Of a DNA stretch of 32,741 nt, positions 8,202 through 15,981 are shown in pieces. The translations under genes were made by a program, and so were the position numbers. A model generated the notes under the pieces. That model saw only the letters and a list, made by a program, of their open reading frames with translations, did no database searches and was not told the DNA's origin. Positions within the stretch are counted from its first letter, which is position 1. Each line of letters opens with the position of its first letter. Source of the DNA: Bacteroidales bacterium (GTDB taxonomy: Bacteria > Bacteroidota > Bacteroidia > Bacteroidales > Muribaculaceae); contig SFNC01000013.1 in the NCBI GenBank assembly GCA_004554255.1, forward strand, positions 1 through 32,741. Direction: 5' to 3'.

Positions 8202-9161
8202 TCAATCAAACTCGGCCAGCGGATGAAGCGCCTCTATTGCTTTGCGATAGGAGCCGCTGAAAAACCAGTGCTTATAAATCCAGAGCCACACAAAATTCCG
8301 GCTGTTGATGTTCAGCATCTGCAGAGCCGGATTTGAGAAATCGCATTTCAGCGCCCGGGCAATACGATAGCGGAGCATCCTTTTCACTCCGGCGGGAATG
8401 GCAGCATCCGACGACAGGATATGGGTCTGCACATGGCGCGATTCCTTCATAGCAGCATCCAGTTTTGCGTGCCCTTCATCGGTAACACTTTTACCGTGCT
8501 TTCTGAATCGGTTGAGTTTTTCACGAATCACACCCACATTACCGTTTCTGACAATCTCTATCCAGAACAGCCAGTCGCCGCAATAACGCATCTTGCGGTA
8601 ATCGGTATTAGCCACTTGCTTGAACGCATCGATGCTGAAAAGCACCTGCGAGGCATTGTATACTCCGTTGCCCTCCCACATATTTGCGGCAATAAAATTG
8701 CTGCCGGAGTAAACCACAGCGCCACCCGTGGGCCAAATGCGCCGGTCATAACCCTTGCGGTCGGTGATATTGCCATCCCCGTCGATGATATACGACAGCG
8801 CCATTGTGAGGCGCATATCGCCCGGTCCTTCCTCCATCACTTTCACGGCTTTTTCAAGGAATGTCGGCTCCATAAGGTCGTCGGCCTCAGCTATCCAGGC
8901 ATACTTACCGCGTGCATAACCAAGACCCTTTTCCCACTGAATGAAAGGGCTGCCGGAATTCTCACTGTTGATTACGATTTTCGACACCTTCGGATGCGAG
9001 CGATATTGCTCAATCACGGCTGCGGAATCGTCGGTCGATTTATCATCGAGGATAATCACCTCATAATCGTCATACGTCTGATTGAATATCGATTCGAGCC
9101 GCTGCGGCAGATAGCGGGCATAGTTGTAATTGGGAACAATGACAGAAACGGTTGGTGCCAT
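8202..9161 (-). CDS. Family 2 glycosyltransferase
   Basis: A 319-residue GT-A fold enzyme. The nucleotide-binding start is VSVIVPNYNYARYL (residues 5-18), followed by VIILDDKSTDDS and the DxD-like AEADDL. A later conserved block, RYCGDWLFW, resembles the acceptor-side region of GT2 enzymes. No membrane segment is evident, so it is probably a cytoplasmic or peripheral enzyme that adds sugars from nucleotide donors to an envelope polysaccharide or lipooligosaccharide. It closely resembles the plus-strand glycosyltransferase at 10989-12038: both have GSPF-x-QWEKGL, YNAS-x-VLF, KMRY-x-GDWLFW and SVTDEG. It follows the other minus-strand glycosyltransferase by 72 nt and is probably cotranscribed with it. 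Donor and acceptor are unknown. Confidence 0.9.
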   Translation of the reverse strand: MAPTVSVIVPNYNYARYLPQRLESIFNQTYDDYEVIILDDKSTDDSAAVIEQYRSHPKVSKIVINSENSGSPFIQWEKGLGYARGKYAWIAEADDLMEPTFLEKAVKVMEEGPGDMRLTMALSYIIDGDGNITDRKGYDRRIWPTGGAVVYSGSNFIAANMWEGNGVYNASQVLFSIDAFKQVANTDYRKMRYCGDWLFWIEIVRNGNVGVIREKLNRFRKHGKSVTDEGHAKLDAAMKESRHVQTHILSSDAAIPAGVKRMLRYRIARALKCDFSNPALQMLNINSRNFVWLWIYKHWFFSGSYRKAIEALHPLAEFD

Positions 9162-9233
9162 AACTAAATTTCTTTTATTGTAAAATACCTTGACTACATA
9201 AGTGTGTCGATAACCTGTCTATGTGGCAATAGC

Positions 9234-10079
9234 CTATCTATTCCTCTTAGGCCTGATGGCACGCCACAGCCGGCGATACCATATCCGGTCGTATTTCTTC
9301 TTCAATTTCCTGTACTGGTCCTCAAGCTGGAAACGGGTTTCGTAAAAGACCGTAGGCAGCCCGAAATACCGTTTATATACCTTCTTATGTTTGTCCATCA
9401 TATACAGCTCGATGGCAAAGGCATTAAGCCCCGAATTATCATCAGCCGCAGTGACATTCCTTGAAGCGGTCTTGATTCGGTAGTTGAACAGATGCTCGGG
9501 AATCTGTATAACCACCGATGAATCATCAAGCAGCCTCATCCACATCTCCCAGTCCTCGAAACCCAGGTGCATATCTTCATCGTAGCCTCCTATGGCCAGA
9601 AACCGGCTGCGCCTGAACATAGCCGTGGCGAAAATGGAATTGTTGACCAGCAAATTGCGATAAGTGGTATATGCCAGTTCGGGCGCATCGGTGGTCACGC
9701 CGAAGAAGCGCCACTTGCAATATACTACTTCCGCCTCGGGGTGAAGCCGGAATTGCTCCACCGCCTTGCCAATATATGTCGGCTCGATAGTGTCGTCGGC
9801 ATCCAGCGGAAGGATAAATTCACCCTTTGCCAGGCTTACTGCTTTGTTTCTGGCCGCCGAAACGCCGTGATTTTCAGTGTGGACGAACTGTATGCGGGAA
9901 TCTGCGGCACAATATGGTGCCACAATATCAGCCACATTATCGGGCGACCCGTCATCCACCACTATCGCTTCCCAGCAGGCATAATCCTGCTTCAGCACCG
10001 AGTCGAGTGCGTCGGAGATATACTCAGCCTGCTTATAGGCCGGGATTATAATTGAAACCAAAGGTGTGCTGGCAGTCAT
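9234..10079 (-). CDS. Family 2 glycosyltransferase
   Basis: A 281-residue GT-A enzyme with VSIIIPAYKQAEYI at the start, VVDDGSPDN, the DxD-type LPLDADD, and GFEDWEMWMRLL with the ED(W/Y) motif that usually holds the catalytic base in GT2 enzymes. The C-terminal 45 residues are strongly basic (YRKLKKKYDRIWYRRLWR) and could bind membrane phospholipid. I use the ATG at 10079 rather than an in-frame TTG two codons upstream. It is the first gene of a minus-strand pair with the glycosyltransferase at 8202-9161 and has a TAACTTTG box upstream at 10108-10115. The sugar and acceptor cannot be told. Confidence 0.9.
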   Translation of the reverse strand: MTASTPLVSIIIPAYKQAEYISDALDSVLKQDYACWEAIVVDDGSPDNVADIVAPYCAADSRIQFVHTENHGVSAARNKAVSLAKGEFILPLDADDTIEPTYIGKAVEQFRLHPEAEVVYCKWRFFGVTTDAPELAYTTYRNLLVNNSIFATAMFRRSRFLAIGGYDEDMHLGFEDWEMWMRLLDDSSVVIQIPEHLFNYRIKTASRNVTAADDNSGLNAFAIELYMMDKHKKVYKRYFGLPTVFYETRFQLEDQYRKLKKKYDRIWYRRLWRAIRPKRNR

Positions 10080-10107
10080 CGGCAATAGGAGTGTACAGAA
10101 TATGCCG

Positions 10108-10115
10108 CAAAGTTA
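10108..10115 (-). promoter_or_regulatory. Bacteroidota -7 box for the minus-strand glycosyltransferases
   Basis: The minus strand reads TAACTTTG followed by CGGC. The same 12 bases occur in the oppositely directed rpsP promoter. The ATG is 28 nt downstream. No TTTG is seen at the -33 position. Confidence 0.55.
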
Positions 10116-10217
10116 CAAATTTTCCCGTCATTGCCTCACATACAGCGGCAATTTTTACCATTTTCGGCCTTTCCGGTGCACATATAAAATAAATAAGCAA
10201 AAAATAAGACCGTAAGA

Positions 10218-10249
10218 TTTGGCCGGTTAATAAAAAATGCGTAACTTTG
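10218..10249 (+). promoter_or_regulatory. Bacteroidota promoter for rpsP
   Basis: TTTG at 10218-10221 and TAACTTTG at 10242-10249 are separated by exactly 20 nt, a textbook -33/-7 arrangement for the Bacteroidota housekeeping sigma factor. It leaves an untranslated leader of roughly 60 nt before rpsP. Confidence 0.8.
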
Positions 10250-10315
10250 CGGCGCATTTCCCGGCTACGTGTTGGCAGGGAGACGCAATACAAACTCTTA
10301 ATTTATTTATATTTA

Positions 10316-10879
10316 ATGGCAACAAAAATCAGACTGCAACGTTATGGTCGCAAGAACTATGCGTTCTATCCTATTGTAATCGCCGACAGCAGGGCACCAC
10401 GTGATGGTAGGTTCATCGAGCGGATTGGCTCTTACAATCCCAACACCAATCCTGCTACAGTAACTCTCGATTTCGACCGAGCTTTGTATTGGGTCAACGT
10501 CGGTGCTCAGCCCACCGATACCGTCCGCAGTATTCTTTCCCGCGAAGGCGTGCTGCTGATGAAGCACCTCCAGGGTGGCGTCAAGAAAGGCGCTTTCGAC
10601 GAAGCTGAAGCTCAGCGTCGTTTCGAAGCCTGGAAGGCCGGCAAAGCAAAAGCCACCGAAGCTATCAAGGCTGGCGATGCCAGCAAGCGCGAAGCCGCCG
10701 CTAAGGAGCGTCTCGCTGCTGAGCAGGCTAAGAACGCCGCCAAAGCTGAAGCCGTAGCCAAGAAGAAAGCTGAAATCGCTGCCGCTAAGGCTGCCGAAGA
10801 AGCTGCCAAGGCTGCTGCTGAAGCTCCCGCTGAAGAGGCTCCCGCAGCTGAAGCTCCTGCTGAAGCTCCCGCTGAATAA
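10316..10879 (+). CDS. rpsP: 30S ribosomal protein bS16 with long Ala/Glu-rich tail
   Basis: The first ~80 residues are a standard bS16: MATKIRLQRYGRKNYAFYPI, then ADSRAPRDGRFIERIGSYNP and the region ending LSREGVLLMKHLQ. The total of 187 residues is about twice the length of most bS16 proteins. Residues about 85-165 are a charged Ala/Lys/Glu-rich helix or coiled-coil-like extension, and the last ~20 residues are repeats of APAE. Extended S16 tails are usual in Bacteroidota. The start is the ATG at 10316; a longer upstream reading (from 10247) would overlap the promoter. S16 is needed for 30S assembly. Unusually, it stands alone between glycosyltransferase genes. Confidence 0.97.
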   Translation: MATKIRLQRYGRKNYAFYPIVIADSRAPRDGRFIERIGSYNPNTNPATVTLDFDRALYWVNVGAQPTDTVRSILSREGVLLMKHLQGGVKKGAFDEAEAQRRFEAWKAGKAKATEAIKAGDASKREAAAKERLAAEQAKNAAKAEAVAKKKAEIAAAKAAEEAAKAAAEAPAEEAPAAEAPAEAPAE

Positions 10880-10907
10880 GCCGCTTCCGGCCAATCAACT
10901 TGCTTGA

Positions 10908-10959
10908 CAACAACACTTTACCCGGAAGCCTTTCCGAAGCGCTTCCGGGTTTGTTGTTG
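10908..10959 (+). terminator. Terminator after rpsP
   Basis: ACCCGGAAGC (10920-10929) pairs with GCTTCCGGGT (10941-10950). An outer stem, CAACAACA (10908-10915) with TGTTGTTG (10952-10959), extends it past a small bulge. There is no long U-run, so some read-through to the next gene is possible; no separate promoter is seen for that gene. Confidence 0.6.
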
Positions 10960-10988
10960 ACTGGAGCGAGTCTAACACAGATTCCCTG

Positions 10989-12038
10989 ATGAGCACTACA
11001 CACGCACAGAGCACCGTCGCTCAGCCCGTATCCGCTTCGGCGGAAAGCTGCGCGGCTCCGCTTGTATCCGTAATCATTCCAAACTACAATTACGCACGGT
11101 TTCTGACCGAGCGCATTGATTCGGTGCTCTCACAGACATTCCAGAACTTTGAGCTGATTATTCTCGACGACTGCTCCACCGACAATTCCCGCGAGGTGAT
11201 TGAGCGCTACCGCTCAAATCCGAAGGTCTCGCATATTATATACAACCAGTCCAACACTGGAAGCCCGTTCGCCCAATGGGAAAAAGGGCTTTCCGTAGCT
11301 CGCGGAAAATATATATGGGTAGCCGAAGCCGATGATTCAGCGCTGCCGGAATTCCTCGCCTATGCCGTTGCGGCACTCGAAGCCGACAATAGGGTAGCGC
11401 TGGTAAAAACCATGTCGGAGCTGGTCGATGCCGATGGAAATCCTTTTGCCAGGCCATATTTTGAAAACTATTCTCCCGACGGGCAGACACGCATCTACGA
11501 TGGCGACAGCTATCTGGAGCATCGTATGATTCAGCGAAACGAATTTTACAACGCCTCGATGGTTCTATTCCGCCACGATGCCTGGGCCTCCCTCTCCTCA
11601 AAGCCGTATCTGAAGATGCGCTATACCGGCGACTGGCTTTTCTGGGGTATGCTGATGGCAGGGCAGCGCGTAGCCGAAGTGGCCAAGCGGCTGAGTCGTT
11701 TCCGGTTTCACGGCCACAGCGTTACCGATGAAGGGCGCGTTTGCCAGCGTGCAGCCTTCGAATCGAAAGCCACAGTGGCCCTGCTTAGCCTTAAACTTAA
11801 GGCTCCCGACAAGCATAATCAGCTATATCTCAGATACCAGAGCGACCTCCTTTTCCGCCGTAAAGGATACAGGAAAATGGCCCGCGATCTTTTCGGAGAT
11901 GACGAATCGATAAAAAGACAGTTCTCTATTCCGACAGTAACATATCCGGCTTACTGGCTTTACAAACACCTTCTTTGGAATTATCATAAAAAACTCCAAG
12001 CCACACGTTGCCCTTTGCAACCCTTGTCCATATTATGA
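10989..12038 (+). CDS. Family 2 glycosyltransferase, paralogue of the 8202-9161 enzyme
   Basis: A 349-residue GT-A enzyme. VSVIIPNYNYARFL begins at about residue 26, followed by IILDDCSTDNS, the DxD-like AEADDS and MRYTGDWLFW. It shares long conserved blocks with the minus-strand enzyme at 8202-9161, including GSPFAQWEKGLSVARGKY and FRFHGHSVTDEG. It has an extra ~20-residue Ser/Thr/Ala-rich N-terminal lead. Its stop overlaps the next start as ATGA (12035-12038), which indicates translational coupling with the following glycosyltransferase. The likely role is surface glycan assembly; the sugar specificity is unknown. Confidence 0.9.
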   Translation: MSTTHAQSTVAQPVSASAESCAAPLVSVIIPNYNYARFLTERIDSVLSQTFQNFELIILDDCSTDNSREVIERYRSNPKVSHIIYNQSNTGSPFAQWEKGLSVARGKYIWVAEADDSALPEFLAYAVAALEADNRVALVKTMSELVDADGNPFARPYFENYSPDGQTRIYDGDSYLEHRMIQRNEFYNASMVLFRHDAWASLSSKPYLKMRYTGDWLFWGMLMAGQRVAEVAKRLSRFRFHGHSVTDEGRVCQRAAFESKATVALLSLKLKAPDKHNQLYLRYQSDLLFRRKGYRKMARDLFGDDESIKRQFSIPTVTYPAYWLYKHLLWNYHKKLQATRCPLQPLSIL

Positions 12039-12955
12039 CCGAAACAAGCACACCCTCCTCAAAGGCTCCGTCGCCATTGTTCTCCATACTTATACCTACG
12101 TGGAACAATCTTCCCTTCCTCAAGCTCTGCATCGAGAGCATCGAGCGCAACTCCACGTACCCTCACGAGATTCTGATTCACATCAACGACGGCAGCGACG
12201 GCACTCTGCAATGGGTCAAAGAGAAGGGCTACAAATACACCCATACTCCCGAGAATGTAGGCGTATGCTGGGCGCTCAACGGTCTGCGTCCGCTTATGGC
12301 AGCTCACTATCTCTGCTACGTCAACGATGATATGTATGTGCTGCCCGGCTGGGATAAAGCGCTGTATGAGGAGATATGCCGTATGCCCGACAAACTGTGG
12401 TATTTCGGGAGCACACTGATTGAGTCGGATCCGCGAATACATCATTACATCGGCCGTGATTTCGGCCGCACACCGGAGACTTTCCGCGAGAAGGAACTGC
12501 TCGACACATACAAGTCGCTGGAAGGGGAGGACTGGATGGGCGTATGGAATCCGCCCACCGTGGTACACCGCGACATCTGGGACCTGGTGGGTGGCTACAG
12601 TGTGGAATTTTCACCCGGTATGGCATCCGACCCCGACTTCAACGCCAAGCTGTGGATGGCCGGCGTAAGGGTATTCAAAGGGGTGGGTCGCAGCCTCATC
12701 TACCACTTCAAAAGCGTTTCCGTAAACCGGATTGTCAAGAACGACGGCCCCGGCCAATTTCTCCGCAAATGGGGCCTTACCGTACGCGCTTTCGGTCAGC
12801 AGATACTCCATTACGACCAGCTATGGACGCCCTCACCGACCACCAATCGCGCCATTCTTCGCAAGGAGCGCATCCGCTGCTCTCTGAAAAATATAATCCG
12901 CATATTCCGCAATCCGCGTGCACCCCGAGTATGGGATAAGCTCGACAATGGGTAA
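12035..12955 (+). CDS. Family 2 glycosyltransferase, coupled to the upstream gene
   Basis: 306 residues with the GT-A start FSILIPTWNNLPFL, HINDGSDGTLQW, the DxD-type YVNDDMYVLPGW and a C-terminal block SPGMASDPDFNAKLW that matches the acceptor-side region of GT2 enzymes. I use the ATG at 12035, which overlaps the upstream stop as ATGA; an in-frame start at 12008 would lie deep inside the previous gene. After about residue 250 it has an Arg-rich tail (ILRKERIRCSLKNIIRIF) that may bind the membrane surface. Unlike the other three enzymes here it reads ETFREKELLDTYKSLEGEDW in mid-protein. Donor and acceptor are unknown. Confidence 0.88.
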   Translation: MTETSTPSSKAPSPLFSILIPTWNNLPFLKLCIESIERNSTYPHEILIHINDGSDGTLQWVKEKGYKYTHTPENVGVCWALNGLRPLMAAHYLCYVNDDMYVLPGWDKALYEEICRMPDKLWYFGSTLIESDPRIHHYIGRDFGRTPETFREKELLDTYKSLEGEDWMGVWNPPTVVHRDIWDLVGGYSVEFSPGMASDPDFNAKLWMAGVRVFKGVGRSLIYHFKSVSVNRIVKNDGPGQFLRKWGLTVRAFGQQILHYDQLWTPSPTTNRAILRKERIRCSLKNIIRIFRNPRAPRVWDKLDNG

Positions 12956-13004
12956 AAATGAGTTTTAACGGGTGAGAATGGTTGAAACGGGTGATAATGG
13001 TTGA
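12947..13004. repeat. 19-bp tandem repeat upstream of thrS
   Basis: AACGGGTGAGAATGGTTGA (12967-12985) is followed directly by a copy with one change (12986-13004, T for G at the tenth base). A degenerate third copy (12947-12965) covers the stop codon of the glycosyltransferase gene. Confidence 0.8.
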
Positions 13005-13056
13005 TTTTCGCGAAAAATAATGCACTGAAAGTGACTGATATTTCGGGGAAAGTTGT

Positions 13057-13064
13057 TATCTTTG
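13057..13064 (+). promoter_or_regulatory. Bacteroidota -7 box for thrS
   Basis: TATCTTTG matches TAnnTTTG 73 nt before the thrS ATG. No TTTG is found 20 nt upstream, so the -33 element is weak. Confidence 0.55.
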
Positions 13065-13091
13065 TGGAAAATTTCGCGCTATTATTGTTGG

Positions 13092-13112
13092 TTGCCACGT
13101 TGTTGGTGGCAA
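13092..13112 (+). promoter_or_regulatory. Hairpin in the thrS leader
   Basis: TTGCCAC (13092-13098) pairs with GTGGCAA (13106-13112) across the loop GTTGTTG, in the untranslated leader 24 nt before the ATG. A role in thrS control is inference. Confidence 0.45.
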
Positions 13113-13136
13113 TTTATTGATAAACAAAGTTATATA

Positions 13137-15068
13137 ATGATCAACATTACGTTTCCCGACAATTCGGTAAAACAGTTTGAGGCCGGTGTTACACCCCTCG
13201 AAATCGCCCGCAGCCTGTCGCCTCAGCTCGCTAAAGAGGTGCTGGCCGCATCTGTAAATGAACAGGAATGGGACCTTACCCGCCCGATTGAAGCTGATGC
13301 CACAATCAAGCTTTTCAAATGGGATGACCCCGAAGGCAAGCACGCCTTCTGGCACTCCTCGGCACACCTGCTGGCCGAGGCACTCCAGGAGCTTTACCCC
13401 GGAGTGAAATTCGGTATTGGTCCGGCCGTAGAAAACGGCTTTTACTACGATATCGACCCCAACGGCAATACAATCACAGCCGACGACTTCCCCAAAATCG
13501 AGGCCAAGATGCTCGAACTGGCCCGTCGCGACGATAAAATCGTGCGTGCCGACATATCCAAAGCCGACGCGCTGAAATTTTTCGGCGACCGCAATGAGGA
13601 ATACAAGTGCGAATTGATTTCCGAACTTGAGGACGGCTCAATCACCACCTATACTCAGGGTGCGTTTACCGACCTTTGCCGCGGTCCGCATATCCCTTCC
13701 ACCGGTCTGATCAAAGCCTGCAAGGTAATGTCGCTTGCCGGTGCTTACTGGCGCGGCGACGAGAAGCGCAACCAGCTGGTGCGCGTCTACGGCATCACAT
13801 TCCCCAAGAAGAAGATGCTCGACGAATACCTCGTACTGCTCGAAGAAGCCAAAAAACGCGACCACCGCAAGCTCGGCAAAGAGATGGAGCTTTTCGCTTT
13901 CTCGCAGAACGTAGGCGCAGGTCTGCCTCTGTGGCTCCCTAAGGGTGCCGCTCTGCGCGACCGTCTGGAGCAATTCCTCCGCAAGATTCAGAAGAAATAT
14001 GGTTACCTCCAGGTAATCACCCCGCATATCGGCAACAAGCAGCTCTATGTCACCTCCGGCCACTATGCTAAGTATGGCAAGGACTCCTTCCAGCCCATCC
14101 ACACTCCGCAGGAAGGGGAGGAGTATATGCTCAAACCGATGAACTGCCCTCACCACTGCGAAATCTTCAAGAGCGCACCGCGCTCCTACCGCGACCTGCC
14201 TATGCGCCTTGCCGAATTCGGCACCGTGTACCGCTATGAGCAGACCGGTGAGCTCCACGGCCTTACCCGTGTGCGCGGATTTACTCAGGACGATGCCCAC
14301 CTTTTCTGCGCTCCCGAGCAGATTAAGGATGAATTCCTCAAAGTTATGGATATCATCCTCTACATCTTCGGCGCACTGAAGTTCGACAACTACGAGGCGC
14401 AGATTTCGCTCCGCGACCCCAAGAACAAAGAGAAATATATCGGCAGCGACGAAAACTGGCATCTCGCCGAACAGGCCATCATCGAAGCCTGTGCCGAAAA
14501 GGGCATCAACGCACGCAAAGAGCTTGGCGAGGCAGCCTTCTACGGCCCGAAACTCGACTTTATGGTCAAGGACGCCATAGGCCGCCGCTGGCAGCTCGGC
14601 ACAATTCAGGTCGATTACAACCTGCCCGAGCGCTTCCAGCTGGAATATACCGGAGCCGACAACCAGAAGCACCGTCCGGTGATGATTCACCGCGCACCCT
14701 TCGGCTCGCTCGAACGCTTTGTGGCTGTGCTGCTTGAGCACACCGCAGGCAAATTCCCCCTGTGGCTCGCTCCCGACCAGGCTATCATCCTGCCTATCTC
14801 CGAGAAGTTCAACGACTATGCTCACAAGGTGGCCGAGCAACTCAACGAAGCCGACGTGCGCGTAACCGTCGACGACCGCAACGAGAAAATCGGCCGCAAG
14901 ATTCGCGACAACGAGCTTAAGCGCGTACCCTATATGCTTATCGTAGGCGAGAAAGAAGCCGCCAACGGCGAAGTATCGGTGCGCAAGCAGGGCGAAGGCG
15001 ACAAGGGCACAATGACCGTGGCACAGTTTGCCGACGAAATCAACCGCCTTGTCAAGGAGCTTCAGTAA
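13137..15068 (+). CDS. thrS: Threonine--tRNA ligase
   Basis: Charges tRNA-Thr with threonine. The 643 residues show the full bacterial layout: a TGS domain (about 1-62), an editing domain with the H73-x3-H77 motif (HSSAHLLAEAL) and later TDLCRGPHIPSTG, a class II core with MNCPHHCEIF (about 334) and the motif-2 loop YRYEQTGELHGLTRVRGF, and a C-terminal anticodon-binding domain with LPISEKFNDYA and RVTVDDRNEKIGRKI. The start at 13137 gives the expected MINITFPD N-terminus; the longer frame from 13053 would overlap the promoter. It heads the thrS-infC-rpmI-rplT cluster, a common bacterial order. Confidence 0.98.
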   Translation: MINITFPDNSVKQFEAGVTPLEIARSLSPQLAKEVLAASVNEQEWDLTRPIEADATIKLFKWDDPEGKHAFWHSSAHLLAEALQELYPGVKFGIGPAVENGFYYDIDPNGNTITADDFPKIEAKMLELARRDDKIVRADISKADALKFFGDRNEEYKCELISELEDGSITTYTQGAFTDLCRGPHIPSTGLIKACKVMSLAGAYWRGDEKRNQLVRVYGITFPKKKMLDEYLVLLEEAKKRDHRKLGKEMELFAFSQNVGAGLPLWLPKGAALRDRLEQFLRKIQKKYGYLQVITPHIGNKQLYVTSGHYAKYGKDSFQPIHTPQEGEEYMLKPMNCPHHCEIFKSAPRSYRDLPMRLAEFGTVYRYEQTGELHGLTRVRGFTQDDAHLFCAPEQIKDEFLKVMDIILYIFGALKFDNYEAQISLRDPKNKEKYIGSDENWHLAEQAIIEACAEKGINARKELGEAAFYGPKLDFMVKDAIGRRWQLGTIQVDYNLPERFQLEYTGADNQKHRPVMIHRAPFGSLERFVAVLLEHTAGKFPLWLAPDQAIILPISEKFNDYAHKVAEQLNEADVRVTVDDRNEKIGRKIRDNELKRVPYMLIVGEKEAANGEVSVRKQGEGDKGTMTVAQFADEINRLVKELQ

Positions 15069-15098
15069 TCCCACTCAACAACAGTTAAAGCACCTGAA

Positions 15099-15117
15099 TT
15101 TATTGAAGCTCAATAAA
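15099..15117 (+). promoter_or_regulatory. AT-rich perfect hairpin between thrS and infC
   Basis: TTTATTGA (15099-15106) and TCAATAAA (15110-15117) form an 8-bp stem with a 3-nt loop (AGC). It ends 22 nt before the infC ATG. It has no terminator U-tract and could affect infC translation. Confidence 0.5.
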
Positions 15118-15139
15118 CAGATTCACCAACCAACACTTA

Positions 15140-15889
15140 ATGGATAAGAAACCCAGCAACTTCGGAGGTTCACGTCCCTCCAACTACGGTAATTCGCAGC
15201 ATAGCGGAGGTAACCGTCCGGCCGGAAGCGGCCAACATTCTGCCACTCCCGGTCAGGGAGGCTATAACCGGCCTGCAGGCCAGCAGTCCGGTCGTCCCGG
15301 GGGCTTCGGCGGTCCCCGCCCGGGTGGTCCCCGCCCCGCAGGTGTACGTCCGCCCCTCACCGGGCCGCGTCCTCCCCGCAAAGAAGAGCCGTACAACATC
15401 AACGAACGCATCCGCGCCAAGGAAGTACGCCTCGTAGGCGACAATGTGGAGAACGGCATTGTGTCGATTCAGCAGGCAATGCGTCTGGCTGATGAGCTGG
15501 AGCTTGACCTTGTGGAAATCTCTCCCACCGCCGAACCCCCCGTATGCCGAATCCTCGACTACTCGAAGTTCCTTTATCAGCAGAAAAAGCGCCAGAAGGA
15601 GCAGAAAGCAAAAGCTACGAAGGTGGTAGTCAAGGAAATCCGTTTTGGACCTCAGACCGACGACCACGACTATAACTTCAAGCTCAAGCACGCTCAGAGC
15701 TTCCTTCAGGAAGGTTCGAAGGTAAAGGCCTACGTATTCTTCAAAGGCCGCTCCATTCTGTTCAAAGAGCAGGGCGAAGTGCTTCTGCTCCGATTTGCCA
15801 ACGACCTTGAAGACCTTGGCAAAGTAGAGCAGATGCCGGTGTTGGAAGGAAAGCGAATGACCATAATGCTTTCGCCCAAGAAAAAATGA
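15140..15889 (+). CDS. infC: Translation initiation factor IF-3 with low-complexity N-terminal extension
   Basis: Residues from about 83 onward are a normal IF-3. The N domain begins PYNINERIRAKEVRLVGDN and includes LDLVEISPTAEPPVCRILDY. A linker follows (KKRQKEQKAK), then the C domain VKEIRFGPQTDDHDYNFKLK and VLEGKRMTIMLSPKKK at the end. IF-3 binds the 30S subunit, blocks premature subunit joining and checks the start codon. Ahead of this core are about 82 residues rich in Gly, Pro, Arg, Ser, Asn and Gln, with GGPRPGGPRPAG-type repeats and no hydrophobic core, which should be disordered. The ATG at 15140 is the first in frame after the thrS stop. It lies 71 nt after thrS and 92 nt before rpmI. 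Confidence 0.96.
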   Translation: MDKKPSNFGGSRPSNYGNSQHSGGNRPAGSGQHSATPGQGGYNRPAGQQSGRPGGFGGPRPGGPRPAGVRPPLTGPRPPRKEEPYNINERIRAKEVRLVGDNVENGIVSIQQAMRLADELELDLVEISPTAEPPVCRILDYSKFLYQQKKRQKEQKAKATKVVVKEIRFGPQTDDHDYNFKLKHAQSFLQEGSKVKAYVFFKGRSILFKEQGEVLLLRFANDLEDLGKVEQMPVLEGKRMTIMLSPKKK

Positions 15890-15897
15890 CAATGCGC

Positions 15898-15925
15898 GCG
15901 GCGGCGCAATAAACTGCGCCGCCGC
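15898..15925 (+). promoter_or_regulatory. 11-bp GC-rich hairpin between infC and rpmI
   Basis: GCGGCGGCGCA (15898-15908) and TGCGCCGCCGC (15915-15925) pair perfectly around a six-base loop (ATAAAC). It lies 8 nt after the infC stop. No U-tract follows, so an RNA-stability or processing role is more likely than termination. Confidence 0.65.
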
Positions 15926-15981
15926 CCGTTAAGATAAATGGTGTTCAGCGCCAAACCTTTAATTCCAAATTTCTACTTAAA

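Noticed and set aside
8421..9167. A 248-codon plus-strand frame
   Set aside because: Antisense shadow of the minus-strand glycosyltransferase, with no recognisable motif.
13638..15074. A 478-codon open frame on the minus strand across thrS
   Set aside because: It is antisense to a full, well-recognised threonyl-tRNA synthetase and matches no family; GC-rich codon use opens the opposite frame.
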